Positions 8,201 through 14,361 of a stretch of DNA of 33,842 bases are shown one piece after another. The notes beneath the pieces were generated by a model, which saw nothing but the letters and a program-made list of their open reading frames with translations, had not been told where the DNA came from and ran no database searches. Numbering within the stretch: position 1 is the stretch's first letter; each line of letters begins with the position of its first letter. Source of the stretch: DATKRB01 sp035532415 (GTDB lineage: Bacteria > Actinomycetota > Acidimicrobiia > Acidimicrobiales > RAAP-2); NCBI GenBank assembly GCA_035532415.1, contig DATKRB010000005.1, forward strand, positions 1 to 33,842, read 5' to 3'. The position numbers were made by a program, and so were the translations under genes.

Positions 8201-8219
8201 CGCAGAACGGTACGTCGGG
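8201..8219. repeat. dispersed 19-bp word, copy 1
   Basis: CGCAGAACGGTACGTCGGG occurs here and, identically, at 10105-10123. Both copies are preceded by a GCGGCGGCGC-type run. Both lie in non-coding spacer flanking the block of toxin-antitoxin genes. Confidence 0.85.
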
Positions 8220-8274
8220 TGTGCTCATGGTCGGCCACAGGCCGAGCGCCCAGCCCTTGCCAACCGAGGCTTGG

Positions 8275-8634
8275 CTACTGGAGCCAGTGGACCCAATCGC
8301 CGTCAACGTCGGGAGGGTCTCCCATGAGCAATCCGATCGCGGCGACCAGGTTCGCGGGATAGGCGTTGCTTCCGCGGTGGTAACGGCGTGGCGAGGTGAA
8401 AACGACACCAGCGTGGTGTTCACCGGTGACTGCCCAACTCCGTACAATCCGGTCGAAGTCACGTGCGTTCTCGGTGACCACAACTCTACCGGTTCGGCTT
8501 GCTGCCCGCAGCAGTTCCTCGTCGGGTAGGGATGCGAGCACGGGATCATCCGCTGCGGCAACCACGTCGTGACCGTCATTCCTGAGCCGCTCAGCGGCCA
8601 GGCGGGAGTGGTGGGTGTCGAGCAGCAGCTTCAC
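8275..8634 (-). CDS. DUF5615 PIN-like toxin
   Basis: A 119-aa protein beginning V/M-KLLLDTHHS, with DPVLASLPDEELLRAASRTG and VVTENARDFDRIV. This is the DUF5615 pattern, PIN-fold proteins usually paired with DUF433-type antitoxins and predicted to be ribonuclease toxins. Acidic residues expected at a PIN active site are seen in LLLD, DEELL and NARDFD. The start is GTG 8634, which overlaps the TGA of the upstream antitoxin gene (GTGA, 8631-8634), so translation is probably coupled. A start at 8664 would reach further back into the antitoxin gene and is less likely. Confidence 0.82.
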   Translation of the reverse strand: MKLLLDTHHSRLAAERLRNDGHDVVAAADDPVLASLPDEELLRAASRTGRVVVTENARDFDRIVRSWAVTGEHHAGVVFTSPRRYHRGSNAYPANLVAAIGLLMGDPPDVDGDWVHWLQ

Positions 8635-9056
8635 CCTGCCAGCAGGTCCTGCTGGCGGCGCCACAGAGCTTCGGCTTCTTCGGCCGCCCGGCGATTGGCG
8701 TCGACTTGGGCGTCGATCTCCTCGGTGAACTCGGCGTAATAAGCAAGCGCGGCCTCGACCTGCTCGCGGCGCAGCCCGAATACCTCGACCGCTCGCGAGA
8801 CCCGTTTGCCGGGGGGGACGTCCCCGCCGACCACGCCTTCGATGACCTCCCAGACATCGGGACCCCCGCTGATGTAGGCACGACGGCCGGCTGGACCGTC
8901 ACGGAAGCTCACCTGCGGATGACGGCGAACGCGTAGGCCCTCGTCGATCAATTCCTCGGCCAATGCTGAGATCGAGGCGCTCCGGCTAGCGGCCTCGGAC
9001 CTGAGCTGCTCGACCACCCGGGGGTCATGGAAGCGAACGGACACTGGATGCGACAT
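8631..9056 (-). CDS. RHH/DUF433-type antitoxin
   Basis: A 141-aa protein. The N-terminus (MSHPVSVRFHDPRVVEQLRS, then SISALAEELIDEGLR) reads as a ribbon-helix-helix DNA-binding domain. The middle (GRRAYISGGPDVWEVIEGV, then VEVFGLRREQVEAALAYYAE) resembles DUF433. The last ~25 residues are a charged helix (EAEALWRRQQDLLAG) likely to wrap the toxin. ATG 9056 is chosen because it opens the RHH domain and sits inside an 8-bp inverted repeat that could be the operator. It is the first gene of a two-gene operon with the DUF5615 toxin. Confidence 0.8.
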   Translation of the reverse strand: MSHPVSVRFHDPRVVEQLRSEAASRSASISALAEELIDEGLRVRRHPQVSFRDGPAGRRAYISGGPDVWEVIEGVVGGDVPPGKRVSRAVEVFGLRREQVEAALAYYAEFTEEIDAQVDANRRAAEEAEALWRRQQDLLAG

Positions 9057-9073
9057 GACTACATCGTAGTCAT
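9055..9073. promoter_or_regulatory. palindrome at antitoxin start, candidate operator
   Basis: ATGACTAC (9055-9062), spacer ATC, GTAGTCAT (9066-9073): a perfect inverted repeat with 8-bp arms that overlaps the antitoxin start codon. Ribbon-helix-helix antitoxins commonly bind such sites to repress their own operon, so autoregulation is inferred. Confidence 0.7.
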
Positions 9074-9243
9074 TTGACGCTGTGGGGTGTGCGTCACACT
9101 CGGGACGTCGGACCGGAACGACTGCCGTCTCCTTCGTACTTGCAGCGCCGAACGGCAAGTCGGGTGCGCCGATCTTGACCTGGGCCACCACTCCGAGACC
9201 GCTCGGGCAAGTCGACGATCTGCAATCAGACCCAGATAGTGTA

Positions 9244-9273
9244 TTGCATTACTCCTGTTGTGTATGACATAAT
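9244..9273 (+). promoter_or_regulatory. candidate promoter for toxin-like gene
   Basis: TTGCAT (9244-9249), an 18-bp spacer, and CATAAT (9268-9273) stand out as an AT-rich island in GC-rich DNA. A start of transcription about 7 nt after the -10 box would fall on the GTG at 9280, implying a leaderless mRNA. Confidence 0.5.
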
Positions 9274-9279
9274 AGCGGT

Positions 9280-9525
9280 GTGGAATCGAAGCCAATCCGG
9301 TTCACCCGGGGGAGCCGCAAGCACCGGATAGGGCGCGCCAGCGCTTGGCACGTCATCGATACCGTCACACCCGACGTCGACGTCGACCACGTCACGGGGG
9401 CCGTCATCACGAGGTGGGTCGGCGACGACGAACGAGGCAGGGAGCTGGAGATCATCGCCATCGAGCGCCCTGCCTGTCAGCTCGTCATTCACGTGATGCC
9501 CACTCAATACCGGAGGAACTCATGA
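9280..9525 (+). CDS. putative toxin of a type II toxin-antitoxin pair
   Basis: An 81-aa protein. Features seen: a basic N-terminus (FTRGSRKHRIGRASAW), a middle strand pattern ending in ITRWVGDDERGRELEIIAIE, and the closing LVIHVMPTQYRR. I recall this W-x-G-x-D-x-R-G-x-E-L-E / V-I-H-V-M-P-T combination from small actinobacterial proteins encoded just before a ribbon-helix-helix partner. The toxin role is inferred from that arrangement and no family name is offered. Start GTG 9280. The stop overlaps the next start (ATGA at 9522-9525). Confidence 0.65.
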   Translation: MESKPIRFTRGSRKHRIGRASAWHVIDTVTPDVDVDHVTGAVITRWVGDDERGRELEIIAIERPACQLVIHVMPTQYRRNS

Positions 9526-9824
9526 CCCAGCGCAAGCCCACTCCCATCGGGCCCGACGTCGACCTCGAGGCCGAGGACATCCGGCTGCCCGACGGCAGTC
9601 GCCTGACTGAAGCCAAGGCGGCCGAGATCGTCGAGCGAGTCCATGGCCGGCATCCCGGCCGGCCATCGGTAAGCGGCGATCGGGAGCGCACTCCGGTCAT
9701 GACCGTGCGCGTCACCCGCGCCGCAAGGGCCGCCCTCGAAGAGATCGCTTCAGCCCAGGGCCGCCGGCTGGCCGACGTCAGCCGGGACGCACTCGACGAG
9801 TACATCCGCCGCCACGCCAGCTGA
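9522..9824 (+). CDS. ribbon-helix-helix antitoxin-like protein
   Basis: A 100-aa protein. The N-terminal half (IGPDVDLEAEDIRLPDGSRL, then TEAKAAEIVERV) precedes a GRPS linker. The C-terminal half, MTVRVTRAARAALEEIASAQ followed by RRLADVSRDALDEYI, fits a CopG-like ribbon-helix-helix domain (strand, two helices). GGAGGA lies 5 nt before ATG 9522. Its ATG overlaps the stop of the toxin-like gene. Toxin-first order with an overlapping DNA-binding partner is common in type II systems; function is inferred. Confidence 0.68.
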   Translation: MTQRKPTPIGPDVDLEAEDIRLPDGSRLTEAKAAEIVERVHGRHPGRPSVSGDRERTPVMTVRVTRAARAALEEIASAQGRRLADVSRDALDEYIRRHAS

Positions 9825-10219
9825 TCAAAGGGAACGGTCGAATGCCCGCAACCTGTGGCCCGTCCGCGTCACGGCCGGTCGGCTTGCGGTCCGCTGAGTC
9901 GCACGACCGAACATGCGAGTCCGTGGGGCACAGGCGGCTAGCTTACCGGTCGAACGGTGGGTAGCCCAGGTCGTCGAATCGAGCGACGGATGCATCTGGG
10001 CCTGCTCCGAGCAGCCGGTCAGACCGATCACCGAGTCAGCGTTACCGCGCGCCCCGCTGAGCACGGAACGCCGGGCCATAAAACGACCGTCGTCGTCGCG
10101 GCGGCGCAGAACGGTACGTCGGGGCGCGGCTGATACCCGCGTCACCGGTCACGTCGGAGCGGACGTTCGGGCGCGGGATTCGACGATCCGGATCCATCGA
10201 TGTGGGAGGCTTGCGTCGC
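9825..10219. other. non-coding spacer
   Basis: No gene can be supported in these 395 bases. It contains the second copy of a 19-bp word (10105-10123). The only Shine-Dalgarno-like site is GGGAGG at 10204-10209, which serves the lipoprotein gene. Frames in it show no domain features or steady GC3 bias. Confidence 0.65.
10105..10123. repeat. dispersed 19-bp word, copy 2
   Basis: Identical to 8201-8219 (CGCAGAACGGTACGTCGGG), in the same orientation, again preceded by GCGGCGGCG. The flanking sequences differ. Confidence 0.85.
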
Positions 10220-10831
10220 ATGACAGCAAGGATTTCGCATTCCGTTCGCCTGGTGCTTTCTCTGGGAATCGTCATCTTCTGTGCTGCCTGCTCGTCGGCA
10301 TCCACCTCATCGTCGACCACCACTTCGCCGAAGCCGTCGAACACGACTCGTCCCGTCACAGCAGCCGCCTGCGCCGAGAACCAGTTGACGGGGACGGTTG
10401 CCTTCAACGCGACCGGCACGGAGCTCGGAGCTATCAGACTCTCGAACGAGACGAGCCACTCATGTTCGCTGGCAGGGCAGCCAACGGTCACCGTCCTCGC
10501 CGGGAATGGGACACCCCTTGCCCTTACAGAATCGACCTACCATCGCGCCCCGGACTGGCCACCTCCAACGAGTCCCGTCGTGCTCTCGCCATCCGGAGCA
10601 TTGCCACAAGCGATTGTCGGACTCGATTGGATCTGGTGCGGACCAGCACCGGGCGAATTGCAGTTTCAGGTCCGCTTCTCGGGCTGGCCTTCCCCTCTTG
10701 TCGTTACTCCCTCTTCCGTCTCACCCCTTGGGTTCTCTCCCGCCAGTTGCTCGAGCTCGGGGCTTGGTTCGCTTTTCGCCGTGGACTATGTGCGCGGTGT
10801 TGGACCGAACGGCGTCATTGGGCCCTCTTGA
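10220..10831 (+). CDS. DUF4232 lipoprotein
   Basis: A 203-aa exported protein. The N-terminus has a basic MTARISHSVR, a hydrophobic core LVLSLGIVIF and a lipobox ending in C-A-A-C, so the mature protein is predicted to be lipid-anchored. A Ser/Thr-rich linker follows (SSASTSSSTTTSPKPS). The body, from CAENQLTGTVAFNATG through AIRLSNETSHSCSLAGQPTV, matches DUF4232, a beta-sandwich domain of unknown role in actinobacterial cell-surface proteins, with its expected cysteines. ATG 10220 has GGGAGG 10 nt upstream; a GTG at 10202 is possible. It stands alone, between toxin-antitoxin loci, and its codon use is less GC3-biased than the neighbouring core genes, which fits transfer. Confidence 0.82.
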   Translation: MTARISHSVRLVLSLGIVIFCAACSSASTSSSTTTSPKPSNTTRPVTAAACAENQLTGTVAFNATGTELGAIRLSNETSHSCSLAGQPTVTVLAGNGTPLALTESTYHRAPDWPPPTSPVVLSPSGALPQAIVGLDWIWCGPAPGELQFQVRFSGWPSPLVVTPSSVSPLGFSPASCSSSGLGSLFAVDYVRGVGPNGVIGPS

Positions 10832-10952
10832 GGCTGTTTGGCGGTCCCCGTACAGAACATCGATGCGAGCTTGGAGGAGCTGACAACCCTGCCCGCGGTC
10901 GGCGATCCGGGTGCCCGAAACCTGGGACGCGACCTTCAGGGAATCGTCGATG

Positions 10953-11366
10953 TCAGATCTTGACGATGGTGACGGCAGCGTCACCAGCCACTCGCCGCAT
11001 GTCTTCGGGGTCACTCGTCAGGACGGTGATGCGATCGGCTGGTGCCGATTGGATGACGGCACCGAGGTGCGCGTCGGGAACCGAGACCCCGGTGTCGTTT
11101 CGGATCACCGCCGCAACGTTGGCGGCTGCCGGGTCGAGGGACACGTCCGTAATTCGCAGTCCGTTTGTGAACGACCATGACGGTGCGGTGCGGTCCCACC
11201 CTGCCTCGACCCGGACAGCGGTCGGTACAGCCAGCCCTATTTCGGTGGCACGTTGCTTGCGGTTCGCGACAACCTGGGCGTGACTCAAGACCCTGCGGTG
11301 CTTGGGATGCATCGGATCGGAGAGCGCTTGGACGGCCTCATTGTCGAGCAGGACGAGCTGGCTCAT
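10953..11366 (-). CDS. PIN-domain toxin (VapC-like)
   Basis: A 137-aa protein starting MSQLVLLDNEAVQALSD, with a first PIN acidic residue in LLD. A later VPTAVRVEAGW supplies a Glu, and GVSVPDAHLGAVIQ supplies the third-position Asp, followed by VLTSDPEDMRRV with another acidic pair. This order fits VapC-type ribonucleases. It starts at ATG 11366, overlapping the upstream antitoxin stop (ATGA, 11363-11366), so translation is likely coupled. Confidence 0.82.
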   Translation of the reverse strand: MSQLVLLDNEAVQALSDPMHPKHRRVLSHAQVVANRKQRATEIGLAVPTAVRVEAGWDRTAPSWSFTNGLRITDVSLDPAAANVAAVIRNDTGVSVPDAHLGAVIQSAPADRITVLTSDPEDMRRVAGDAAVTIVKI

Positions 11367-11776
11367 GCCGCAGAGGCCCTCCTCGCTTCGGCCCACAGCA
11401 GGACCTCTTCAGCGGACGCATCAGGATGTCTCTCGACGATCTCGACGGCGGCCCTTCGGAGAAGCTCCGGTTCGCTCGCTAGCGGATTCCCGTCGATCTC
11501 AGCTGCCGCGACGGCGAGATCCCCGAGGTCCGGTCGGGCCTCGGGGTGGCGTTGGTAGTGACCGTCGAGAATGGCCTGCATCACGATTGCCTCGAGCGTT
11601 GTTCGCAGCGCCCTCGCGGTCAGCGCGGTGGACGAGGGCGCCACCCCGAGCTCTTTGACCGCGAGCGCAGCTGCGTCCCTGAGCGCCATTGGGATCCTCA
11701 TGGACGTATTCGCCGTGTCGTGAACGGGGCTCTCGAGGAGTTGGCTGATGAGTTCGATCGGGTCCGGTCTCCTCAC
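11363..11776 (-). CDS. antitoxin paired with PIN toxin
   Basis: A protein of about 137 aa. Residues around 25-70 (TSMRIPMALRDAAALAVKEL, then STALTARALRTTLEAI) suggest a ribbon-helix-helix-like DNA-binding unit. The rest (HPEARPDLGDLAVAAAEIDG, AVEIVERHPDASAEEVLLWA) is helical and may mask the toxin. The start is uncertain: TTG 11782, GTG 11776 or ATG 11701. I chose GTG 11776 because a -10-like TACACT (minus strand, 11788-11783) would place transcription start on it, and a perfect palindrome lies just upstream. Confidence 0.7.
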   Translation of the reverse strand: MRRPDPIELISQLLESPVHDTANTSMRIPMALRDAAALAVKELGVAPSSTALTARALRTTLEAIVMQAILDGHYQRHPEARPDLGDLAVAAAEIDGNPLASEPELLRRAAVEIVERHPDASAEEVLLWAEARRASAA

Positions 11777-11785
11777 GTCCAAAGT

Positions 11786-11805
11786 GTACCACGTTACCGT
11801 GGTAC
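11786..11805. promoter_or_regulatory. palindrome upstream of PIN antitoxin gene, candidate operator
   Basis: GTACCACG (11786-11793), spacer TTAC, CGTGGTAC (11798-11805): a perfect inverted repeat with 8-bp arms. It abuts and partly covers the presumed -10 region of the minus-strand operon, so antitoxin or complex binding would block transcription. The role is inferred. Confidence 0.7.
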
Positions 11806-11858
11806 GAACCGGCAGGTGAGCTCATCACGGCAACTCGAGGTTATTCCCGGTCGTCTGT

Positions 11859-12297
11859 CTGGCTCTGGTCGCACCGTATTGGACACCAGGATCCATAGGT
11901 CGCCCGGTCAAGGTCGATCGCCGCCGCGTGGTCGACGCCATCTTCTACGTGACGGCGACGGGCTGTCAGTGGCGTGCATTGCCCTCGAGCTATCCGAACT
12001 GGAACACGGTCCACCGCTACCACCTCGAGTGGTCGAGAAACGGCACCTGGGAACGCATCGCCGAGCGGCTGGCCGTGGCGGTGCGCACAAAGGAGGGTCG
12101 TGAAGGTGAACCCTCAGCGGGCGTCGTCGATGCCCGCTCGGTACGCGCGTCGTCCACGGTAAGCAAGAAAACCAAGGGATATGACGCCGGAAAGAAGATC
12201 AACGGCCGCAAGACCTTCGGCATCGTCGACACCCTCGGACTCCTCATGGCAGTGGTCGTCGTGGCAGCGAGCATGTCGGACAACGTCGGTGGGATCA
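11859..12297 (+). pseudogene. IS5-family transposase fragment
   Basis: One frame reads LALVAPYW..., GRPVKVDRRRVVDAIFYVTA, TGCQWRALPSSYPNWNTVHR, then AGVVDARSVRASSTV, KGYDAGKKINGRKTFGIVDT and LGLLMAVVVVAASM. This is the N-terminal two thirds of an IS5-type (IS427-like) DDE transposase: the TGCQWRALP block, the first catalytic Asp in VVDARSV, and the GYDAGKKINGRK block are clear. The extreme N-terminus is missing. Homology stops near SDNVGG (about 12290), so the second Asp and the catalytic Glu are lost. The frame then runs into group II intron sequence read in another frame. Confidence 0.85.
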
Positions 12298-12299
12298 CG

Positions 12300-12636
12300 G
12301 TCTCGGACCGTGGCCAGGGCGATGAAGCGAGCCCGGGCTCGGATCAGGTTCCTCACCAGCCGGCACATGGCGTGCCTTGAGCTGGAGTCCACGGTGGGCG
12401 CCCTCAACCGCTTCTTGCGGGGCTGGGGTGCGTACTTCCGCCACGGGAACTCCGGCGCCAAGTTCAGCCAGATGGACTCCTACGTCCACCTGCGGCTGGC
12501 CCGCTTGGAGATGGTGCGCCATGGACGCCGGGGTTGGGGCTGGTCCACCTGGTATCGCAAGGAGTGGCTCCGTGCCATCGGGGTCTATCGTCTGACGGGA
12601 ACCGTCCGGTGGGGAGCGGCGCATGCCGCTCGGTGA
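12300..12636 (+). pseudogene. group II intron reverse transcriptase/maturase, C-terminal fragment
   Basis: In the frame ending at TGA 12634-12636 I read AMKRARARIRFLTSR, then GALNRFLRGWGAYFRHGNSG, KFSQMDSYVHLRLARLEMVR and HGRRGWGW. LNRFLRGWGxYFRxGNS is the conserved thumb/maturase (domain X) signature of bacterial group II intron proteins. The whole reverse-transcriptase palm, including the YADD box, is absent, so this is about 110 of some 450 residues. It is joined to the IS5 fragment at about 12297 and followed 11 nt later by intron domain V. Confidence 0.87.
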
Positions 12637-12647
12637 ATGACGTCGGT

Positions 12648-12680
12648 GAGCCGTGTGCGAGAGAACCGCATGCACGGTTC
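12648..12680 (+). ncRNA. group II intron domain V (remnant)
   Basis: A 33-nt hairpin begins GAGCCGTG and ends CACGGTTC. Those arms pair over 8 bp, including a G-T, then a 2-nt bulge (TG, 3' side), then TGCG/CGCA and a 7-nt loop. The AGC catalytic triad is at 12649-12651. Position just after the maturase stop is as expected. Domain V is normally 34 nt; the upper stem looks one base short, which with the truncated protein suggests a dead intron. Confidence 0.8.
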
Positions 12681-12856
12681 GATGGGGGGGAGCTGGAAAA
12701 GGAGCAGCCCGGCTGTGGAGACCGGCGGCTTGCGGGGTCACCGTGAGCCCATCGTCCCCCGGCCCAGCCGGATCACTGCCACCTCGCCAGCTCCCTACCC
12801 GACTTTCCTCGATCCAACCAGGGTTCCGGCCCCCGCGCTCTCGTGCCACGGCTGGA
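12681..12856. other. spacer after intron domain V
   Basis: The start (GATGGGGGGGAGCTGG and a GCCCGGC...GCCGG pairing) may hold a degenerate domain VI, but I cannot place a bulged adenosine or the intron's 3' end. The rest shows no gene. Confidence 0.4.
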
Positions 12857-13020
12857 TCAGGGCCGACGCTGGTACTTGCTGGCGACGTACTCGTCGACCC
12901 AGGCCCGGGTGCTCCGCCATCGGCCGTCTGGTCCCTTCTGTCCCCTGAGGCGCCCCCGCTCGATGGCAGCGCGAAGCGTGAACACACCCCGGGGCAGGGG
13001 GCGGACGTGGGCTCGTACCA
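12857..13020 (-). pseudogene. HTH/excisionase-like protein, C-terminal fragment
   Basis: The minus-strand frame ending at 12857 contains FTLRAAIERGRLRGQKGPDG, then RWRSTRAWVDEYVASKYQRR. A helix followed by (A/S)IERGRLxGxKGPDGRWR and a terminal (V/L)DEYxASK helix is the pattern of MerR/excisionase-type winged helix proteins. Upstream of about 13020 the frame has no matching sequence and runs antisense to the secreted-protein remnant, so only the tail survives. Confidence 0.5.
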
Positions 13021-13384
13021 CCCGCTCGCAGAGTGGCCGCTCACTGCCGCCGACCAGACCAACCTGTGCCAATCGGCGACCGTCACGATCTCCGCGACGG
13101 TGGCGGGGACCACGACGTGCATCGCCCCCGTCGAGACCGCCGGGACGGCCTGCCCCTCCGCCACCGCCGGCATGGCGCTCACCGATCTGCAAGCGGCCCC
13201 GGCGAGCACCCCCGCCGACCTCCCTGCGGGCGCCACGGCGTCGCTCGGCCTGGCCGTCGCCGACGGCGCCTCCGTGCCGGCCTCGCTCGTCGGGGCCGAC
13301 GTCATCGCGGATGTGGCCGTTACCGCCGTCGCCGGCAGCTGGCAGGCACGGGCTCACGGCCCCGACAGTGAGACCCAGCTGTGA
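13013..13384 (+). pseudogene. CalY/TasA-like secreted protein, 3' fragment
   Basis: The frame ending at TGA 13382-13384 encodes about 120 Ala/Thr/Val-rich residues of beta-strand character (TISATVAGTTTCIAPVETAG, then LPAGATASLGLAVADGASVP). The pattern 'L-x-x-A-P-A-(S)-x-x-x-x-L-P-A-G-A-x-x-x-L-x-L' resembles the tail of camelysin/TasA-type proteins, which are usual SipW substrates. No signal peptide or start is found upstream; the frame instead enters the intron remnant, so the 5' end was probably lost. Its stop overlaps the GTG of the signal peptidase gene (GTGA). Confidence 0.5.
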
Positions 13385-14211
13385 GCAGGACCGGGGCCCA
13401 CGCCCGCGCCAGTCGGCGCCGGTCCGGTCGGTCGCTGGGTCGGACCTTTCTCTCCGGCGCAACAGCATTGGGGCTCGGCGCCCTCCTCGTCGCAGTTGGA
13501 TGGCTCGCTGCCTCCGGTTGGCGTCTGACCATCGTCTCGACACCCTCGATGAGCCCTACTGTTCCCGTCGGCGCGCTCGTCGTCATCAGACCGCTCGTCT
13601 CGCCCGCGCACGCCGGGCAGATGATCGTCTTCCACCCGCCCGGCGACAGCCACACCTACATCCACCGCATTGTCGCGGTTGGGCCTGGTCCCACCTACCG
13701 CACCAAGGGCGACAACGATCCCCGGGCCGACCCCTGGACCGTCCCGGCCGAGGACGTCATCGGTCGTGCCGCCACGGTCGTTCCCGACCTCGGCTGGCTT
13801 CTGCGGGCAGGTCCGGTCGTTGCCGGTGCCGTGGCTGCGGCGGTGATCATCGGGCTCCTCATTCCGCGGTGGCGGCGCTGGGCCTACCTCGACGCGGTCT
13901 GCGCCGCCCTGTTGCTCATCTCGCTACGCCTGCATCCCTTCGTGCGTTGGCAGCTCGTAACGCTCACCCGCAGTGCAAACCGGACCCATGCGTGGCTGTT
14001 CAACACCGGTATCCTCCCCATCCAACTGCGGGCCCGGCCCGGTGACACCAGCGTCGTCGCTTCCGGCCATTCCGCCAACCTGGCCGGCCCGGTCGACCAG
14101 CACCTCACCATCGCAGGGACGGCTCACCTTGCCCCCCTGGCAGTGGACACCGATAGCCCTCGTCTGCGCCGCCCCGCTCATCGCCGCGGTGATCATCGCC
14201 TGGGGCCGTGA
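13381..14211 (+). CDS. SipW-type signal peptidase I, apparently frameshifted near its end
   Basis: A membrane serine protease that removes signal peptides. One transmembrane segment lies at about 26-47, followed by the box STPSMSPTVPVGALV with nucleophile S56. The ER/SipW-type catalytic His is H95 in YIHRIV (not Lys), and KGDND (D111/D113) gives the acidic residue. A second membrane segment follows near residues 145-165 (VVAGAVAAAVIIGLLIP) and a third near 170-185. Start GTG 13381 overlaps the upstream stop. At a six-C run (about 14132-14137) coding character moves to the +1 frame, which reads PIALVCAAPLIAAVIIAW then GRERHARR, a membrane segment and basic stop. That frame ends at 14365, overlapping the phosphoesterase ATG. 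Confidence 0.85.
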   Translation: MSRTGAHARASRRRSGRSLGRTFLSGATALGLGALLVAVGWLAASGWRLTIVSTPSMSPTVPVGALVVIRPLVSPAHAGQMIVFHPPGDSHTYIHRIVAVGPGPTYRTKGDNDPRADPWTVPAEDVIGRAATVVPDLGWLLRAGPVVAGAVAAAVIIGLLIPRWRRWAYLDAVCAALLLISLRLHPFVRWQLVTLTRSANRTHAWLFNTGILPIQLRARPGDTSVVASGHSANLAGPVDQHLTIAGTAHLAPLAVDTDSPRLRRPAHRRGDHRLGP

Positions 14212-14361
14212 GCGGCACGCACGGCGGCCCAACAGCAGAGACCGCCCTCCGGTATCATCTGCCACCTGCAACGCCGGAACGTCGCCGAGCGAACTTCGGG
14301 CATCCTCGGGCACCGAGTCCGTCGCCAGTTTGCGCTCGGCCTCGCAGGCGTCGGCGTTCTC

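Larger units (their letters stand above)
7902..8274. other. non-coding accessory spacer after tRNA-Cys
   Basis: I see no supportable gene here. The first part contains TGACCACCCGTGACCGGTGG, a region of short complementary words (CACCCGTGACCGG / GGTGGTGACC). Then come an 11-bp tandem array (8002-8067) and a GCG-rich run ending in a 19-bp word that recurs at 10105-10123. Frames across it are rich in Arg, Pro and Ser without domain features. Confidence 0.7.

Noticed and set aside
7830..13000. Integrative element using tRNA-Cys as attachment site
   Set aside because: No integrase and no second copy of the tRNA-Cys 3' end were seen downstream within the window.
13021..13543. Minus-strand protein of 228 residues including the HTH fragment
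   Set aside because: Only its last ~50 residues look real; the rest is antisense to the secreted-protein remnant and signal peptidase.
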